A model generated the notes under the pieces. The model saw only the letters and a list, made by a program, of their open reading frames with translations. It was not told the origin of the DNA and made no database searches. Below are positions 54,908 through 64,000 of a stretch of 64,000 nucleotides of DNA, piece by piece (position 1 is the stretch's first letter; each line of letters begins with the position of its first letter). The stretch is taken from the NCBI GenBank assembly GCA_036186865.1, contig AP025040.1, forward strand, positions 40,925,549 to 40,989,548, read 5' to 3'. Source of the stretch: Eustoma russellianum (lineage: Eukaryota; Streptophyta; Magnoliopsida; Gentianales; Gentianaceae). A program made the translations under genes and the position numbers.

Positions 54908-57598
54908 TGTTTGGAAAAAGTGTTTGAATGATTTACAAATGCATGATTTAAATAGTACGAGTCTACGAAATGCATGACAAAAATATTACTTGACTCGTTT
55001 TTGTGATATACATGCCTCATATGATTTATATATATTGTTGCCGTACTAAAAAGACATGAAGCGTTAAAGTTACATCATATGGCAAACATTTGTTGTCTTT
55101 GAACTATTTTCAGGTGCCACAATTAATGAACTAAACTAGTTCATTAAGTGAAGTACTTAAGTTAATGAACTAACTAGTTTATTAGATGGAGATATATTTG
55201 GACAAAGCTTGATGGCAACAAATTTGGAAAAGGAAAGTCCCCTCCCCATTTGGATATACACGCCTACATATATATACTATATGTATATTCAGATTTTTTT
55301 TAAAAAGGAACAATACACATATATTCTGACGTACTACCGACGCGTTTCATATATTACAAACGTACGCCAACGTGACACCACTATATTCACCTCATATTTA
55401 TGAGTATATTTAGTTCTTATATCATATGATATAAGTCATGGTGATGACAAAATTATAACGATGCATTACAAGGTTATAAACCAAAAATTGTCGTATCAGG
55501 TGACTACCGAAACTTCACTAACGTGTCACGTACTTGCCATATAAAGATTTCCAGCCCATAAACTTTAAAAATAGCCAAACGTTTCGTGGCTCACATATTC
55601 AAATCAGCCATGAAATCATTCTATGTTGGCCCACACAAATCACCCACAATTTAGGCCAAATTGTGGAGATTTCAAATTTAAAGTTTTAAGGCACATGGGG
55701 CGCCTATTTAAGCCAGCCATTAGATCTGAATATCTAATTTATTTTATTTATATTATGTGTCACATAATATATATAACATGTGCAAAAGTTTGAATTTAAT
55801 CCGAGAAAAATCGCGTAATCGACAAAAGTCAAAAATTCGGTTCTCTACGAACACAACACATGGAACGTTTTTGGCATGAGTTGTAACATGTATCTAGAAA
55901 CTTTTTACACATTCAAGATATGTTAAAGTGTACTAGAATATTCAAATTAGGGCTGATTACAATTTACCATACATGTGTAATTATTGTGCATTATTTGACC
56001 AAACTTACTAAAGTGAAATTACAGCACATGGACAAGTAGTCACACGCCTACAACATGTAAGTGGAGCCTATGTGGAGCTTAGTTGGCATCTCAATTGGTG
56101 GAGAATGTGTCACACAAGGTTAGTGACATAAAAGAGGGAGCTACACAAGGAAACAATTCAAAAGATCTCAACTACTACACATGCTTAAATTTTCAGCACA
56201 TGTGCTATATGCTGGCCTAATTTTTGGACTGTTTTTGGTGTTTAATGTGCATCCCAAAATTGAAGGGATAGAATGGTGTTTGTTTGGTAACCTTTTGACT
56301 ACTAATTGGAACATGTTTTATGAGTTATTTTCATATTTTACAGCTCATTAAATGGTGACATGTTGGACCAATCATCAAGTGCCAAGTAAGCAAAACCAAG
56401 TCATCCATCCAATCAAAATATGCCAAGTGAGCAAGACGGTGTCATATTTATACAAGGCAATCTTCCAGGGACATTAAAGGGAATTCTCAAGAGTGGAGGA
56501 TGACCTAAAGGGGGCGGCCAAGGCTGTTTAAAAGGAAGAGAAGCAGTGCAAAGTGAAGCTACGACAACTCTCATATTCTCTCAAGTGCAAAAGGGTCTTC
56601 TACTTTCTTCTTCTTTTCTTTCTTCTTCTTTTCTCTCAAGCATATTGTTCATATATTCTAAATATTTTATAGGCTTTGGACATACCACCATACATGTTTC
56701 AATTGTTGTAAAAGGTTGATCAAGGTGTGATCAAACCTTCATTCGTTCGGTGGTGGTGTCTGTGATCCGTTTGCTTGATTGTATTGTTTGTGAAAGGGTG
56801 AAGTTGGTATGTAACTCCAGAAATCCTTGTGGTAAGGTGTTTTTGGTGTTTAGTGATAACCGAGGAAGGTTTTCTCGAAGACTGGAGTAGGTTGTGTTAA
56901 CCGAACCAGTATAAAATCCTTGGTGTTCTTGCTTTACTGCACTTTACTTTCAGTTTTCAGTTTCTGCGTTGATTTTGTTGCAATCGTAAAAATAGTAAAC
57001 GATTTTCAAAAATTACAAAATTTTGCAGAAACATAGTCACACCTCCTAGATTTCATTTAGCACAAGTTTTACCTCATTTGGACAAGTATAAGTCAGTCAA
57101 ACGTCAATAGTTCTGAGTCTAGTGCAATCTGATTTTCAAACTTGCAAATGTTAAGAACATCAATGTATTTGACATACTTACCAAAAGAATTTTGAAAAAC
57201 TGTTTCAACCCAATAAAAAAATATATTGAGGGTCTTGTCATCAAATTTTCAGACTATTTGGAGTCACCAATTAATCAGAATAAATTTTTCAAATCGGAGT
57301 ATTGTTGTTTCTGGAAGATTTGCGCAATCTGACCAAAAACGTATTTTCAAAGGGTTAGGAGTTGAATTTTATTTTGAAATTTTTATGAGATACTCAGAAC
57401 ATCTGAGAGTAGAATCTCACCAAATTTCATGACTTTTGGAGGTATGTAACTAGGTCTTTAAATCGTTTCAAATCAGAATCTGAAAGCAGAAACTGTTTTC
57501 AGAAGTGAGGTGTTTGGTTCAAAAGTTTTTAAAAACCAAATTTTCCATACCCACTATTCAACCTCTTCCCCTTCTAGTGGTGCTATACAGGTCCTACA
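54908..57598 (+). repeat. 5' LTR of the gag-only element
   Basis: It starts TGTTTGGAAAAAG and ends GTCCTACA. By eye about one base in fifteen differs from the 3' LTR over the first 165 bases, so the insertion is not very recent. It includes inner blocks shared with the solo LTR at 35247 and the fragment at 370-1291. Confidence 0.95.
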
Positions 57599-57600
57599 AG

Positions 57601-57620
57601 TGGTATAAGAGCGCAGGCAC
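57601..57620 (+). other. Primer-binding site of the gag-only element
   Basis: TGGTATAAGAGCGCAGGCAC after the LTR resembles the usual TGGTATCAGAGC with one change (A for C at position seven). Confidence 0.8.
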
Positions 57621-57652
57621 ACTCACGATAAGAGGATCCAACGATAGAAGAT

Positions 57653-58835
57653 GATCCCTTATCCCTTCTAAGTTATCTACTGTTGATGGTGTCACACTAG
57701 AGGTCTTAAAACTGAAACAAGAATATACTAGTAATGACAAAAATAAATTGAGTATGAATGCTAGAGCCATGCAACTTCTTTTAAATGGGCTGAGTAAAAG
57801 TGAATCAAGTTATGTGTCTAATTGCTCTAGTGCTCAAGAGATGTAGAGAATTCTAGAAATAAAACACGAAGGGACTAGTCAAGTCAAAGAGTCTAAAATA
57901 AATATGCTTATGTCCACTCTTGAGTCTTTAAATTATTGCCAAATGAATCTATTGTTGATATGGACTTACGCTTGACTAACATTTATAGTTCTCTTGAGTC
58001 TCTTGGCAAAGCTTTTTCTATACAGCAAAAGATTCGAAAGGTGTTAAGAAGTCTCTCATTCGAATGGGATTCAAAAGTCACTGCAATCGAAGAAAGTAAG
58101 GATACTAAATCAATAAAGATGGAGGAACTAATCGGATTTTTAAAGGCATAATAAAACAAACTTACTCTAAGAAATACTAAATCTACTTCTAAACAAGATA
58201 AGGTTATAGCGTTTAAATCAAATGAATACGTCTCTACTTCTTATGATCGCGTAGATGATAGTGACATAGATTCCGATGATGAAGATCTAATGACGGTTGC
58301 TAAAAGATTAAGAAACATCATGAAAAAATCGATTAAAAACAAACATAAGACTACTTCATCTAAGAATCATAGAAATAAAAATAATGAGGAGATAAAGTGC
58401 TATGAATGTGGAAAACTTAGACACTTGTCATATGATTGCCCGAACAAGGACAAACAAACGAACAAAAACCATGACAAGGATCAGACCAAAACTAGACTCG
58501 TCTCAGAACCCAAACAAAGGAGAAAAGCCTTCAAACCCTACACTTCGAGTGACTCATCTGACTCTGACATTGATGATACCGAAGAACAAACAGCACAAGT
58601 ATGCTTTACATCTAAGGCATCAAATGAGGTATCTTCGGACTCTAATTCTAATTTTGAACTTTCTTATGATGATTTATTCTATCAATATCTTGAGCTGCAT
58701 AAGTTTTCTAAGACTCTTGCAAAAGAAAAGAAACGATTAATTAAAGACAAGAAGTTGCTAGGATCATCTAACACGAACCGTGTTTCTCAATTAAATGATT
58801 CAAAAGAAGAGTTGTCTTGCACAATTAATGCATAA
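57653..58835 (+). pseudogene. Copia gag (UBN2-type domain and CCHC knuckle)
   Basis: The N-terminal part reads in two frames. About 57720-57930 gives NARAMQLLLNGLSKSE and KESKINMLMSTLESL, then 57936-58151 gives IVDMDLRLTNIYSSLESLGK and FEWDSKVTAIEESKD: the UBN2-type Gag of plant Copia elements. After two stops at 58149-58154, the 58290-58835 frame is basic, with a perfect CCHC knuckle CYECGKLRHLSYDC at about 58399, an acidic-serine tract, and a Leu/Lys-rich coiled segment. The gag is interrupted but all its modules are recognisable. Confidence 0.85.
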
Positions 58836-59445
58836 AATCAGAGGTCTCATCATTAACAACACAAAATAATGAGATGAAATCTGAGATTTGAAACTTAAAA
58901 TCAAGGAATGCAGATCTAGAAAAAATGGTGAAACAGTTTGACACATGAACAAACATGCTAGATCGCATCATCTCTTCACAAAAGCATGATAGCGACAAAC
59001 CGGATTAGGATATGTTGATAAACATACGACACGAAATAAATCAACCAAATTCATTCCATCATCATCTAAGAAAATAGATGCCTTCAAGACAAATGTGGCG
59101 CCTAAAAGGACGCCTAGATCATCCCCTACTTCATCCCATCGTGCCTCTTCTTCATATCATACAAGGTGTAATTATGTGTCATATAAATATGAAAAGAAAT
59201 CTTTGATGCATACACGACAATCATTCAACATAAATGCATCTAGATCACGCAGTATACACATGAATACAAATGCATATCAAAATAAAAGATCATACTATAT
59301 GCATGATGGGATTCTCGGCCAAAGGCCAAACACATATCCACATACCGTCTATTATATTGCATCTTCATCTCTTTTATCATCTTTTGGAGGGCCTAGGAAG
59401 GTCACCCAAGTTTGGGTACCAAAAGGGACATTTGCAAAGGGTTGA
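58836..59445 (+). pseudogene. Gag C-terminal region with junction to lost pol
   Basis: Stops are frequent to 59090, then an open frame 59095-59445 is Ser/Tyr/His/Arg-rich and ends in QVWVPKGTFAKG. In Sireviruses a '.VWVPK' phrase sits just before the protease. The frame stops there and purine tracts follow, so pol was removed cleanly between this point and the 3' end. Confidence 0.6.
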
Positions 59446-59549
59446 ATAAATAACCCTTAAGAACGCACTTGAAATGCATGATTTTTGTTGATATATTATA
59501 AACTGATATTTCTTTCTTACATGCACTTTTGATATTATTTACAAAATAA

Positions 59550-59722
59550 AGGGGGAGAGGGAGTACATGATTTAAGGGGGAGAGAGAGCATGATTGCACA
59601 ATTTAAGGGAAAGACAACGATAATATAAAATTCAAAATTCGAATTTGTGCCTAATTGGAGGGGAGCAATTATATTTAAATCATGAACTAGTGTTATTTTG
59701 TAAATCATCAAAAGGGGGAGAT
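59550..59722 (+). promoter_or_regulatory. Multiple polypurine tracts before the 3' LTR
   Basis: 'aaagggggagaggg' (about 59548), 'aagggggagagag' (about 59574), 'ggaggggagc' (about 59658) and the proximal 'aaaagggggaga' (59710-59721) precede TGTTGAGA at 59723. Repeated tracts of this kind are a recognised feature of Sireviruses. The last one is the probable plus-strand primer. Confidence 0.8.
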
Positions 59723-62360
59723 TGTTGAGAAAACGTGTTTGAATGATTTACAAATGCATGATTTAAATAGTACGAGACTACGAAATACATGACAAAAATA
59801 TTACTTGATACGTTTTTATGATATACATGTCTCATATGATTTATATATATTGTTGCCGTACTTACAAGCCATGAAGCATCAAAGCTTACATCATATGGCA
59901 AACGTTTGTTGTCTTTGAACTATTTTTAGGTGCCACAATTAATGAACTAAACTAATTCATTAAGTGAAGTACTTAAGTTAATGAACTAACTAGTTCATTA
60001 AATGGAGATATATTTGGACAAAGCTTGATGGAAAAAAATTTGGAAAAGGAAAGTCTTATCTCCATTTGGATATACACGCCTACATATATATATTATATGT
60101 ATATTCAGATTTTTTTTTAAAAAGGCACAATACACATATTGCGGCATACTACCGACGTGTTATATATATTACAAACATACGTCAACGTCCTACCACTATA
60201 TTCCCCTCATATTTATGAGTATATTCAGGTCTTATATCATATTATATAAGTCACGGTGATGACAAAATTATAAAGACACGTTACAAGGTTATAAACCAAA
60301 AATTGTCATATCGGGTGACTACCGAAACTTCGCTAACGTGTCATATACTTGCCATATAAAGATGGACAGACATATACTTTAAAAATATCTACAAATTTTG
60401 TGGCTCACATGCTCAAATCAGTCATAAAATCATTCCATGTTGGCACACACACCCACAATTTAGACCAAATTGTGGAGATTTCAAATTCAAAGTTTTAAGG
60501 CACATAGGGCGCCTCTTTAAGTCAGACGTTAGAGCTGAATATCTAATTTATTTTATGTATATTATGTGTGACATAATATATATAACATGTGCAAAAAGTT
60601 TGAATTTAATCCGAGAAAAATCGCGTAATCGACAAAAGTCGAAAATTCGGTTTTCTACGAACACAACACATGGAACGTTTTTGGCATGAGTTGTAACATG
60701 TATCTAGACACTTTTTACACATTCAATATATTTTAAAGTGCACTAGAATATTCAAATTAGGGATGATTACAATTTACCATACATGTGTAATTATTGTGCA
60801 TTATTTGACAAAACTTGCTAAATTGAAATTTCAACACATGGACAAGTAGTCACACGCCTACTACATGTAATTGGAGCCTATGTGGAGCTTAGTTGGAATC
60901 TCATTTGGTGGAGAATGAGTCACACAAGTTTAGTGACATAAAAGAAGGAGCTACACAAGGTAACAATTCAAAAGATTTCAACTACTACACATGCTGAAAT
61001 TTTCAGCACATGTCCTATATGCTGGCCTAATTGAAGGAATTGAATGGTGATTGTTTGGTAACCTTTTGACTACTAATTGACACTTGTTTTATGAGTTATT
61101 TTCATATTTTACAGCTCATTAAATGGTGACATGTTGGACCAATCATCAAGTGTCAAGTAAGCAAAGCCAAGTCATCCATCCAATCAAAAAATGCCAAGTG
61201 AGCAAGATGGTGTCATATCTACACAAGGCAATCTTCTAGGGGCATTAAAGAGAATTCTCAAGAATGGAGGATGACCTAAAGGGGGTGGCCAAGGCTGTTT
61301 AAAAGGAAGAGAAGTAGTGCAAAGTGAAGCTAAGACAACTCTCATATTCTCTCAAGTGCAAAAGGGACTTCTACTTTCTTCTTCTTTTCTTTCTTCTTCT
61401 TCTTCTCGCAAGCCTATTGTTCATATAAATATTGTATAGTATTTGAACATACCACCATACACGTTTTAATTGTTGTAAAAGGTTGATCAAGGTGTGATCA
61501 AACCTTCATTCGTTCGGTGGTGGCGTCTGTGATCCGTTTGCTTGATTGCATTTTGTGAAAGGGTGGAGTTGGTGTGTAACTCCAGAAACCCTTGTGGTAA
61601 GGTGTTTTTGGTGTTTAGTGATAACCAAGGAAGGTGTCCTCGAAGACTGGAGTATGTTGTGTTAACCGAACTAGTATAAAATCCTTGGTGTTCTTACTTT
61701 ACTGCACTTTACTTTCAGTTTTCAGTTTCTGCATTGATTTCGTTGCAATCGTAAAAATAGTAAACGATTTTCAAAAATTATAAAATTTTTCAGAAACACA
61801 GCAACCCTCCTAGATTTTATTTGGCACAAGTTTCACCTTATTTGGATAAGTATAAGTCAGTCAAACGTTAATAGTTCTGAGACTAGTGCAATCTGATTTT
61901 CATACTTGCAAAGGTTGAGAACATCAACGTATTTGACATATTTACCAAAAGAATTTTGAAAACTGTTTCAATCCATTAAAATACATATATTTAGTGTCTT
62001 TTCATTAAATTTTCAGACCATTTGGAGTCACCAATTAATCGGAATAAAATTTTTAAATCAGAGTACTGCTTCTGGCAGATTTGCGCAATATGACCAAAAA
62101 CGTATTTTCAAAGAGTTAGGAGTTGAATTTTAATTTGAAATTTTTATGAGATACTCAGAACATCTGAGAGTAGAATCTCACCAAATTTCATCATTTTTGA
62201 GGGTCTCTAACTAGGTCTTTAAATCGTTTCCAATCAGAATCTGAAAACAGAAATTGTTTTTAGAAGTGAGGTTTTTGGTTCAAAAGTTTTTAAAAACCAA
62301 ATTTTCCGCACCCACTATTCAACCCCTCCCCCCTTCTAGTGGTGCTATACAGGTCCTACA
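59723..62360 (+). repeat. 3' LTR of the gag-only element
   Basis: It starts TGTTGAGAAAACG and ends GTCCTACA. Colinear with the 5' LTR with scattered substitutions and a deletion of about 45 bases around 61031 ('ctggcctaattgaagg' against 'ctggcctaatttttgg..' in the 5' copy). Confidence 0.95.
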
Positions 62361-63838
62361 CCCGTCATTGATTGATCAGATTAAAGAGGCTCTGAAGGAT
62401 GATGTGACCCTCAGAGATATCCACGAGAGAATGATGTCTAGTCAGGTTGATGGTTTTCAGATGCATGATGACGACAGTATGTGGTACCAAGGAAGGTTGT
62501 GTGTTCCTGATGTTGGGACCTCAGGAAACAATTGTTAAAGGAGGCACACAACTCGAGATTATCGATTCATCTAGGTGCCACAAAGATGCATAATGATATA
62601 AAGAACCATTATTGGTGGAGTGGTGTGAAGATACACATAGTAGAGTTTATTGAGAGGTGTCTCGTTTTTCAGCAAGTTAAAGTAGAGCATTAGAGGCCTA
62701 GAGGTTTGATGTTGCCGTTGGAGATACCGAAATAGAAGTGGGAGCATATGACGATGGATTTTGTAGTGGGGCTCCTGAGAACAAGAAACGGCAACGACAG
62801 TATATGGGTTATTGTTGATAGATTGACGAAGTCTGCTCATTTTCTGCCTATACCGAGTAATGCAACCATGCAAAGATTGGTGACGCTCTACATTGATAAC
62901 ATTGTTAGTCTTCATGGAGTCCCAGTTAGTATTGTATCGGATCATGACCCAAGGTTTACTTCTAGGTTTTGATCGGCATGTCAGAAGAGAATGAGAATGG
63001 AGTTACGACTAAGCACTGCAATTCATCCTTAAACCGACGGTCAGTCAGAAAGAACGATCCAGGAATTGGAAGATATGTTGAGAGTGTGCACTTTGGATTT
63101 CAATGGAAACTGGAACGGCATGGTCAAGTTGATCGAGTTCTCCTATAATAATAGTCACCACAGTGCCATCAGTCTGGCACCATATGAGGCTTTCTATGGA
63201 CGTAAGTGTATATATCCTATATATTGAGACGAAGTTGGAGAGCAAGCTATCACTGGACCAGAGTTAATCGAGCAAACCAAAGAGAAAGTGAAGATTATCT
63301 GGGATTGACTCAAGACCACACAAGATAGGAGTAAGAGTTGGAATGATACCAAAAGACGTCCTTTGAAGTTTGAAGTGGGAGAGAAAGTTTACCTTAAGGT
63401 GTCACCCACAAAGGGTGTGATGCGTTTTGGAGAAAAAGGTAAACTCAGTCCTTGTTATGCGGGTCCATATGAGACATTTGATCGAGTTGGCACTTTGGCC
63501 TACCGTTTGGCATTACCCCCTGTCTTGGCTCTAGTGCACAACATCTTTCACATATCTCTGTTGAGGACGTACGTTTCAGACCCGAGTCATGTGTTGGATG
63601 CTCGACCACTGAAGGTGCGTGCTGATACTACCTACGAGGAGACCCCTATCCGAATTGTAGATCGTAAGGATCAAGTGTTGAGGCGTCGGGCCATTCCTTA
63701 TGTGAAAGTGCAGTGGACTAACCATACGGAGCGAGAAGCTACTTGGGAGGTCGAGAAGCTTATACGCAAGTGCTACCCACATCTCTTCGAATAAGGTACG
63801 CAAGTTTCGAGGACGAAACTTTTAATAAGAGGGATGAG
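62361..63838 (+). pseudogene. Chromovirus integrase and chromodomain-like C-terminus
   Basis: Coding resumes at the duplicated CCCGT: SLIDQIKEALKDDVTLRDI, then a frameshift at about 62510. The integrase zinc finger has the second Cys pair damaged (RCLVFQQ where region B has RCLVCQQ). The core includes TMDFVVGLL, IVDRLTKSAHF and VSDHDPRFTS, then stops at about 62970, 63031, 63226 and 63305. The C-terminal domain at 63363-63794 is open: GEKVYLKVSPTKGVMRFG, YAGPYETFDRVGTLAYRL, VSDPSHVLDARPLKV and the chromodomain-like tail ending YPHLFE. Pre-LTR motif 'gtttcgaggacgaaact' follows. Confidence 0.9.
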
Positions 63839-63855
63839 TGTTACTGCCATTTATT

Positions 63856-63895
<40 letters not shown>

Positions 63896-64000
63896 TAAAT
63901 AATTGATAATTCCTAATTAAGAGGAGATAAAGATAACTAAATAGAATTGGAGTGAGACTAGAAAACTTAAATCAAATCAAATAGGAAACTCTAATATTTA
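63839..64000 (+). repeat. Chromovirus LTR E, cut by the window end
   Basis: It starts TGTTACTGCC(A)TTTATTTTTCAT, then a TA run and 'aattaaataattgataattcctaattaag', as in LTRs B and D. Only the first 162 bases are in the window. Confidence 0.92.

Larger units (their letters stand above)
54908..62360 (+). mobile_element. Gag-only Sirevirus-like Copia element
   Basis: Two LTRs (2,691 and 2,638 bases), primer site, gag-like ORFs, repeated purine tracts and a perfect 5-bp duplication. The internal region is only 2,124 bases and has no protease, integrase, reverse transcriptase or RNase H. Long LTRs, a long gag and several 'aaggggga' tracts before the 3' LTR point to the Sirevirus lineage. Insertion was into the pol gene of chromovirus internal region D. 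Confidence 0.92.
38693..64000 (+). mobile_element. Tekay/Del-like chromovirus (Ty3/gypsy) concatenated array
   Basis: Five LTRs (A 38693, B 42688, C 47012, D 49343, E 63839) alternate with internal regions: mini, partial, mini, long. The LTR begins TGTTACGGCC(G/A)TTTATTTTTCAT, and internal regions start with primer site TGGTATCAGAG. Integrase C-terminus, chromodomain-like tail and the 'gtttcgaggacgaaact' motif before the 3' LTR are those of Tekay/Del chromoviruses. The right end lies outside the window. All coding regions are broken. Confidence 0.85.

Overview
The window looks like repeat-rich nuclear DNA from a flowering plant, probably a eudicot. It is AT-rich, has long (TA)n tracts, and is almost entirely nested transposable elements of plant type: Copia and Ty3/gypsy LTR elements, L1-type LINEs with a C-terminal RNase H domain, and a Mutator-like (MULE) DNA transposon. 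I found no intact host gene, tRNA, rRNA or CRISPR array. Most coding regions are broken by stops or frameshifts; one small ORF inside the MULE is intact.

Layout: (1) 370-2592, minus strand: a Copia LTR pair with a foreign-looking Copia pol fragment between the LTR ends. (2) 2593-7861, plus: a Tat-type gypsy element with gag only, a minisatellite and doubled 3' LTR sequence. (3) 8900-15381, minus: an apparently full-length L1 LINE (A) with decayed ORFs. (4) 15456-18196: two LINE 3' ends and a 5'-truncated LINE (D), all plus, separated by TA-rich microsatellites. (5) 18789-24344: a MULE with 122-bp terminal inverted repeats, a 10-bp target duplication and two convergent genes. (6) 24501-31336, minus: a second Tat element with gag, a 61-bp minisatellite and an antisense four-exon gene. 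(7) 31337-38692, minus: a LINE (B) split by a small LTR element (31706-33193) and a Copia solo LTR (35247-37909), each with a perfect 5-bp target duplication. (8) 38693-64000, plus: a concatenated Tekay/Del-like chromovirus array with five LTRs. LTR A is split by another LINE (C), and the last internal region is split by a gag-only Sirevirus-like element (54908-62360, duplication CCCGT).

Relative order follows from the nesting. The Sirevirus-like element is younger than the chromovirus array, the solo LTR and small LTR element are younger than LINE B, and LINE C is younger than LTR A. Related Sirevirus-like LTRs occur at four places, Tat elements at two, and LINEs with the same 3' module at four or five.

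The strongest unexplained signals are: a modular hairpin array in the LINE 3' regions whose stems differ in sequence but stay paired between copies, together with a hydrophobic reading frame open over the same stretch; GT-AG intron-like intervals in the chromovirus gag-pol; a spliced antisense gene in the Tat element; and the alternating long/mini internal regions of the chromovirus array.
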